Shown here: positions 57,789 to 64,000 of the stretch, one piece after another
How the letters are laid out: each line of letters starts with the position of its first letter
How positions within the stretch are numbered: the stretch's first letter is position 1
Assembly: GCA_020746875.1 (NCBI GenBank)
Contig: JAGTJL010000016.1
Location: 248,001 to 312,000, forward strand
Length of the DNA: 64,000 nucleotides
Origin: Rhexocercosporidium sp. MPI-PUGE-AT-0058
Taxonomy: Eukaryota; Ascomycota; Leotiomycetes; Helotiales
Reading direction: 5' to 3'
The notes under the pieces: generated by a model
What the model was told of the DNA's origin: nothing
Seen by the model: the letters and a program-made list of their open reading frames with translations, nothing else
Databases searched by the model: none
Position numbers and translations under genes: made by a program

Positions 57789-60508
57789 TCAGATCTTGTT
57801 CTCATCCATATAATTAATGCGGATACTGACTGCTCGTCTGTGGGCCTCAAGTTCCTCGACCTTGGCAAGCTGCATGACTGCGCTGCCGACATTGCGGAGA
57901 CCTTGGGCTGTGAGATTGGAGCTGGTGATGTGCTTTGTGAAGGATCCGAGGTTGACACCCGAGTATTGCTTTGCGTAGCCATAAGTCGCTGTGGTGTGTT
58001 AGTATCTGAATTTATCTGAGAAGGGTGGAGTGTGATATAACTTACGAAGAGAGTGGTTCACACCAGCAGAGTAATCACCAACACTCTCTGGCGTCCATTC
58101 ACCGATGAATACCGATCCGGCATTCTGAACCATATCGACGACGCTTTCGGCATCCTTAAGTTGCAAGATCAAGTGCTCGGGAGCATAGTCATTGCTGAGA
58201 GTCATAGCCTCCTCGATGTCCTTGACGACCAAAGTCAGAGAGTGCTCGATTGCCCCTCGGACAAGATCGACTCTTGGAAGAGCCATGGCTTGGTTGTGGA
58301 GTTCGTCTTCGATGGCTGCGAGCTCCTTCTCCGAGAGATCGATGGCGATAAGAACGACCTGGCTGTCTACACCATGCTCAGCTTGTGAGAGGAGATCTGA
58401 TGCAACAAATGCAGGGTTGGCGTGCTTGTCTGCAATGACCAGGACTTCGGATGGACCAGCTGGCATGTCGATACTGACACCAGCGTTCGTATCGTTGGAA
58501 ACATACATCTTTGCAGCTGTGACGAACTGGTTTCCTGGGCCGAGAATCTTGTCGACCTTGGAGACGGACTCGGTACCATATGCCATAGCAGCAACAGCCT
58601 GTGCACCACCTGCAAGGACGATAGATTCAGCACCAACTTTGTGGGCAACATAAACGATTTCGGGGGTGATGCTTCCATCAGCTCGTGGTGGTGAGGCGAG
58701 GACGATTGTTTTGCATCCGGCCACCATGGCTGGGACACCAAGCATGAGGGCGGTGGATGGTAGAACTGCAGTTCCTCCCGGTACGTACAGGCCAACACGT
58801 TCAATGGGTCGGACGAATCGACTGCAGACGATACCAGGCATGGTCTCGACCTGCAGAGGCTTGTCCTCCTTTTGTGCTGAGTGAAACTTGCGAATATTCT
58901 CATAGGAGATATCAATGGCTTCAATGGTCTCGGGTGGAAGATCCATCAATGACTGTGGGAAAGGGGCCTTGAGAACGGGAGATGTGAGGGATGTTGCCTT
59001 TTCAAATTTATGGGTGTATTCCAGAAGTGCCTTATCTCCTCCGGCCTGAACGCCTTTTATAATCGGATTGACGATGCCCATAATAGCCTCGGTTGAACGT
59101 TGTGAAGGTCTCTGGAGAGCAGCTCTAAGCTCCTCTGGGGATGCTGTGGCAGCATTATAGCGTCTCATAGAGATTCGGCCACTCTTCAAACCGGCAGGAT
59201 CGTCCTTGGACTTGGGAACCGAGGCAGCTTCTTTGGCAATTTCCTTGACCTCAGCAGGCTTGCCGTTTGTAATACCCTCCTTTGCAGCCCATTGGCCTTT
59301 GGCATCTCCCTGTCTTCTCTTGACCTTGACACTCTTGGCGTCGAGGTTTCGTTCAATGTCGGCTACACTAACGCCAACACTAACAGCCTTGGTGAGAGCA
59401 AAATAAATCAGATCCGCTGCCTCGAAGGCCACCTCACTCTTGGTCTTGGCGTCGCATAGCTCCTCAGCTTCTTCCATGATCTTTGCCCGTAACAGCTTCT
59501 CGTCTGAAAATAACCGAGCTGTATATGATCCTTCGGGTGCGGAAGCTTTCCTAGAAACAAGAGTCTTCTCAAGCTTGGCAATTCCGCGGAGATCACCAAA
59601 GCAGGTCGATTGAGGCAAGTGGCAGAACCCTTTTCTTTGTCAGCAATACATCATTACTTTCTTAGGTATAACTTACCACGACCCTTCTGGCGAACCATAA
59701 ATCTCAAGCAATCCTGATCACAATCCAAAGATATCCTAACGAGTTCCTGAATGGCACCGGATGTCGCACCCTTGTACCACAAACCCCGCTTTCTGCTTTG
59801 ATATACACCCGTTCCAGTCTTCAATGATTCTGCCAAGCTTTCCTGACTGCTGTAGACCAATCCAAGGGCAATTCCTCTTTCGTCGGTCACCATGGTAGGA
59901 ACCAACTTGTCTTCCCGGTCGGATCTCCATGTTCCTGCGATCACTGCCGATATTGAAACCTTGTCTCTGGATGCTCGCTCAACAGTAAGACTTGTAGAAG
60001 GTACAATTGGAACTGCTGAGTGCTCTTTAGCCAGATTGATAATGACGTCGTCATCTATCGAACTTGTCATAACATAGATAGGTGTAGTATTCCAGGTGGC
60101 CAACTTCTTTAGACTCGCCTCGGTGCTCTGCAAATCTGCGGCTCGGAGAAACACTCCATTATCGTATGCCTGAGATCCGTCGCCTGTGTTGAGGATTGGT
60201 ACAACGCGATCTCCGTATGCCTCCAATGCCTTCAGTTGTGTTGACTTGACGAAGATCTTGCAGGCGCCAGCGTCGAGGATAGTGAGGATATCGTCGGTGG
60301 ACTCGACATCAGAGACGTCGACATATGCCTCGAGGGAAGGGTTCTGTTGTAGGTATTGGAGGAGGGCATCAACGGTTTGAGTGCTCGCGGCAAGGTGAAC
60401 ACATCCTAGATAAGTCAATTGAGCGGGTGTCAGACAATCCTCGCATTTGACAAGCTCCTTGGTGAAGTCAACGCTGGCGAGGAATGGAAGAGGGCAAGTT
60501 GTATCCAT
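57789..60508 (-). CDS. his4: Trifunctional histidine biosynthesis protein (PRA-CH, PRA-PH, histidinol dehydrogenase)
   Basis: Exons 59677-60508, 58046-59629 and 57789-57988 give 871 residues. Residues of about 230-290 carry the phosphoribosyl-AMP cyclohydrolase block (SRKRGLWYKGATSGA, DCDQDCLRFMV), with GFCH completed across the first 47-nt intron. The phosphoribosyl-ATP pyrophosphohydrolase follows (EEAEELCDAKTKSEVAFEAA). Residues of about 430-871 are histidinol dehydrogenase: YVPGGTAVLPSTALMLGVPA, GPGNQFVTAAKMYV, DMPAGPSEVLVIAD, LLSQAEHG and, across the last intron, VNHSLPTYGYAKQYSG. It performs steps 2, 3, 9 and 10 of histidine synthesis in the cytosol. It is divergent from taf9; the shared promoter has TGACTC sites for the general amino-acid control factor. 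Confidence 0.97.
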
Positions 60509-61113
60509 TGTGACGGCCAGTATGTTGTGGTGTGCAGAGAGGAAGGAGGTGAGGGAGATGGTTAAGTTGAAGTTGAAGTGGGAGTCAATACAACAATATT
60601 TTCTTTAATTCGCCGACTCCGGCACTGGTGCATTTTGGAGGGCAGGGGGGCTTGGAGGGGTAACGAACAATTTTGCCGGGCGGTGAGTGGGGTGGATAGC
60701 AGTTTAAGCTCGTGGTACGTGCACCGTTAGCGGTACAGGGGTTTGATGCAGGAGAGGTTGAATCGCCATCTCACATTTTGATGGACTAGCTATCAACAGC
60801 TTCACTTTTGCGCCGGAGCTCCTATTTGCAACAACCCCGAATCTTCCTCAACTTGGAGCTGGGCACTCGGTCTATGCAGCTCATTTGATCAATATCTACT
60901 CCTACCGAGACGACATTTGACTCCGTTAAATTCAACAGCCATCAGCTCTTCAACCATCACGACAAAAGCGCGGCGCGCGCCCAAGGAGGACTTCAGGACA
61001 GCAGAGTGAATAGCAGTCGTCTGGGACATCTGGCAGCCTAGCTTCGGTACCTACAATTACTATAACTCCACCGTCAACTCTATACGACTCCCCAAATACC
61101 GCAAATCGTAATC
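60509..61113. promoter_or_regulatory. Divergent his4/taf9 promoter with two TGACTC sites
   Basis: 605 bases. GAGTCA at 60582-60587 (TGACTC on the his4 strand) lies 74 bases before the his4 ATG; TGACTC at 60918-60923 lies midway. TGACTC is the core of the Gcn4/Cpc1 site that induces amino-acid genes under starvation, so his4 control is expected to be standard. Confidence 0.65.
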
Positions 61114-61893
61114 ATGGCTGAAGTCAACGGCGATGCTCCCCAAACCAACGGGCACACATCTCCTCCATCCCAACCAGCTCCAGCTCCAGCTGCCGTTCCT
61201 CAGCCAGCACCAGTAACCATCTCGAATCCCTCCGTCCCACTCACCTCCCTTCAAGACAGCGGACTCACCAAACGACCCCGCGATGCCCGGCTCATTCACT
61301 TGCTCCTCTCCTCCCTCGGCTGCACCGCCTACCAAGAGCGCGTCCCTCTCCAACTCCTCGACTTCGCATACCGCCACTCCTCGTCCATCCTCTCCGACGC
61401 TCTACACCTCTCGTCCGACGCCTACGTATCGCAGCAGACACGTGCAAGAGATGCTCCACCCGGTGGAGGATTCCGCGAGGCAGATGGACAGGTCAGTTCG
61501 AACGCCGTACAGCTCGCCATACAGAGTCGTCTACAATATCAATTTGGAGGGGGAAATGGTGGTGGTGGATTGAGTAAGGAATTCTTGCTCGAAACGGCAC
61601 ACGCTAGGAATAAAGTTGCGTTGCCGAGGGTGTTGCAGAATGAATGGGGTGTTAGATTGCCGAGTGAGAGGTTTGTGTTGACTGGTGTGCCTTGGGGATT
61701 GAAGGGGCAGTGGGTTGTCAATGAGGAAGATGACAGTGAGAGTGGTGGCGGTGCTGCTGCTGGGGAGGGTGTGGATGTTGAGATGGGAGAGGGTGAGGAG
61801 GGGAGGGATGAGGAGGGGGAGGGGCGAATGGAGGATTTGTTTGGTAATGATGGGGATGGGGATGAAGATATGGATATGGATAAGGATGATTGA
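61114..61893 (+). CDS. taf9: TFIID/SAGA subunit TAF9
   Basis: Single exon, 259 residues. After a Pro/Ala-rich N-terminus, RPRDARLIHLLLSSLGCTAY starts the histone-fold (H3-like), continuing QERVPLQLLDFAYRHSSSIL and, after a loop, VQLAIQSRLQYQF. The block KEFLLETAHARNKVALPRVL and the segment RLPSERFVLTGVPWGL are typical TAF9. The C-terminus is very acidic with Gly runs (DGDEDMDMDKDD). It pairs with TAF6 in TFIID and SAGA. It is slightly longer than many orthologues because of the acidic tail. Confidence 0.93.
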   Translation: MAEVNGDAPQTNGHTSPPSQPAPAPAAVPQPAPVTISNPSVPLTSLQDSGLTKRPRDARLIHLLLSSLGCTAYQERVPLQLLDFAYRHSSSILSDALHLSSDAYVSQQTRARDAPPGGGFREADGQVSSNAVQLAIQSRLQYQFGGGNGGGGLSKEFLLETAHARNKVALPRVLQNEWGVRLPSERFVLTGVPWGLKGQWVVNEEDDSESGGGAAAGEGVDVEMGEGEEGRDEEGEGRMEDLFGNDGDGDEDMDMDKDD

Positions 61894-64000
61894 GCCTGCG
61901 ACGGATGGAGGAATGCATATTCGGTGTTGGGAGTTGGGGCATATAAGCTGTATCAAAACCTTTGCTGGTCCTGCGAGGATATTGGAGCTGGTCGGACGAT
62001 TTCGAATCAACAAACACTCATACAACCATTGAAATCCATTTGATTTGGCGGGTAGTATTTCACCATCTCATCTTGGTCAGCATGAATCTTTTCCTTTCCT
62101 ACTTGTTGAAGTCCAACATCTCCCCGCGTCTACACCCCAGCTACAAAGCAAATACTCCATTCCACAAGCCACATCCCATCTTCTTCCATCACTTTCCTAC
62201 TTCCCCTTACTCCCCTCTAATCTGTCCCCTTCTACCCCTTCTACCCCCTCAATTACAACATCCTCAATCTCCCCATCATCATCCTCACCACCCTCACCCG
62301 CCTCTCCAAGCCCGAAATACCCAACCTCCGCCCTCGGCGACAGATCTTCAGGCGTAGTAGGCATCGGCGTGGGGATGACCAGCGGTGGAGCTTCTGTATC
62401 GGCATCTACGGAGGCTGGCGGGTGTGGAAGATGCATCCCTTGGGTTTAGGTGCTTATGAGGTTTGACCAGGCGGTATACATTTGGGAAGATGGGGAGACC
62501 TTGGGGGAATTATATATGTGTGGGATTTGAGAATTGGGGTGGGATGAAGGGTTGAGGGAGTTTGGGCTTTTTATATGTTAGTAATTGTGGGAAGTAAGTG
62601 AGCCAAAGCTGGTGTGGATCGAAAGACATTGTGAATGAACGCGGTTAGTAGGGAAGGTCTTTCATTCACGATCGGTTGACTCCTGTCGAATGCGTTTAAT
62701 TGAAAAGAGCCGAATTAGAATTACAAAAGTACCACGACCATACAAAAAGAGTGCACAATCTATACTGGGCCATTAGGAAAACAATCAAGGACCTCAAAAA
62801 GGTCCTCGTGACATTTCAAAGAAGGTGAGACGAATTACCTACCTTCCTCCCCACAAGCCTTCAAACAATCTTCAATGTACGCAGCAAGTATACAGTACTT
62901 GCCGCCCTCATCGCAGACCAAGCAAAGTCTAGATTCAACATGCTAGTAATAGCATTGTACGGAGTAGAATCTGACCTCATCGAGTCATCCCCCCTTTTGC
63001 TAAGCGAGTCCTAGATTACTTCTAAAACATGAGGTTGCTGGGAAACCCTCGTCTGCACGACATGATCTAAAACAACTACGAAGTACCTCAAGATCTTCCA
63101 AGGATGCAAGGAGTGGATGCAGTGCTATAGATGCCGTTGTATTGGTTGGAATATATATTTAAACGTTTACAAGTGGGCTAGAACAGAGGACGAATCGGAA
63201 GAGTGTGAGTGTTGCGATGTTGTGATGGGAGGCTGGCATGGCCTTGTGAAGGGGAGAATGGGGACGGGAGTGCCTGGGAATTCCACCCGCGACCCGGACA
63301 CCGAGACTGGGGCTGGGATTTGGGATTTGTTAGGGAGGTCATGGTATGTTTTGGTGATGAGATTGATGGGATGGGTGGGAGGTTTAGCTCCGGCGTTTGG
63401 ATGTTTACTTCCTCGAAGGTGTAGTACTAGTACGATACTGCTCCATGTTTGTCACATCTGGCGCGCACGAGGACATCAAGGACTCGTGGGTGAAGCAGGG
63501 TATAGCAATTGTTGGGTTTTCGCTTTTTGTGAAGTCTTCTTGGTCTTCAAGTCTCTGCAGTAATTTACTCCGTGTTTGCTCCGAGTATTGTGCTTGATGG
63601 CAAGACTAGAAGCTAGCCGTGGCCATCGGATTTCATTCTCGACTATCACCTCTAAACAGCACACCTCACCTCGTATTTACTCATCAAGATCATCTAAGCT
63701 ACGTCATCTGTCTTACTTTCCTCGTGTCGCAGCGGTGAAAATGCCATGTTAACTATCACGTTTTCGACCCGTGTATTGGGCATCAGTCCAAGGGAAATCC
63801 CATAAACTGACCCACGGGAGATCTCGATCGGCATCTCGCAGCCAGACCTTTATCGACGAATTCAAACCTGCATCTTATCTCTCCGTCAGCCTCTCAGATC
63901 CTCCATCCGAAAACATGGAGTCAAGTTTGAACTTGCGGTGTGGTTAAGGTTTGGGCCGCAACAAACCCTCTGGCATGGGTCATCCATGATCTTCCCCCAA
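61894..64000. other. End of window, no firm gene
   Basis: A minus-strand frame at 62197-62436 (start MHLPHPPASVDADTEAPPL, acidic Gly/Glu-rich end) might be a small protein, but the plus strand is equally open because of base composition. The longest plus-strand frame at 63117-63563 (148 codons) shows no family. 62700-63000 is unremarkable. Nothing else can be supported up to the edge. Confidence 0.4.

Noticed and set aside
61531..62025. 164-codon minus-strand frame across the end of TAF9
   Set aside because: Mirror of the acidic Gly/Glu-rich tail and its flank; His/Pro/Ile-rich translation without domain.

Overview
This is nuclear DNA from a filamentous ascomycete (Pezizomycotina). The evidence is the many 44-90 nt GT-AG introns with CTAAC/CTGAC-like branch sites, a highly reducing polyketide synthase (PKS), UstYa/DUF3328, HET and F-box relics, a Fot1-type transposon, and a fused HIS4 gene. 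The species cannot be fixed from the window. All gene models are my own hand splicing; each predicted junction keeps the reading frame, but none has transcript support.

The window has two compartments. From 1 to about 42.3 kb it is accessory DNA. It begins with a dead phosphotransferase (APH-like) gene and a complete but dead Fot1/pogo transposon (1722-3576, 54-bp inverted repeats, TA target duplication, six in-frame stops that mostly fall where the family has Trp). Next comes an eight-gene polyketide cluster (5.1-25.8 kb): bZIP-ankyrin regulator, P450, Nor-1-like ketoreductase, secreted BBE-type FAD oxidase, 14-TM-type MFS transporter, FSH1 serine hydrolase, polyketide-transferase-like alpha/beta hydrolase, and a 2381-residue PKS (KS-AT-DH-degenerate MT-ER-KR-ACP). 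The PKS has no release domain, so one of the two free hydrolases probably releases or transfers the chain.

The most interesting locus is at 31.4-34.9 kb. A small minus-strand gene (32668-33023) encodes a signal-peptide-like leader followed by three 24-residue repeats. Each repeat carries an IYG(Q/S)AH segment, and the repeats are separated by KKR Kex2 sites. Divergently across 1.0 kb lies a UstYa-type oxidase with both HxxHC and HC-x-D motifs. Together they look like a minimal dikaritin-type fungal RiPP pathway with a core sequence I do not recognise. The precursor has no nearby ATG; the codon at the expected start is ATA, so the gene may have decayed or may use an unseen first exon. A GDSL esterase lies next to it.

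From 35 to 42 kb there is a duplicated family of unknown function (one copy broken), a damaged F-box gene and a HET-like relic. Several breaks look like TGG-to-stop or CAG-to-TAG changes, the pattern left by repeat-induced point mutation (RIP).

From 42.5 to 61.9 kb is conserved housekeeping DNA: Swd1/COMPASS WD40 protein, glutathione reductase, RNA polymerase II RPB1 with its CTD, an unrecognised 270-residue protein, trifunctional HIS4 and TAF9. HIS4 and TAF9 are divergent and share a promoter with two Gcn4/Cpc1-type TGACTC sites. I saw no rRNA, tRNA or CRISPR array.
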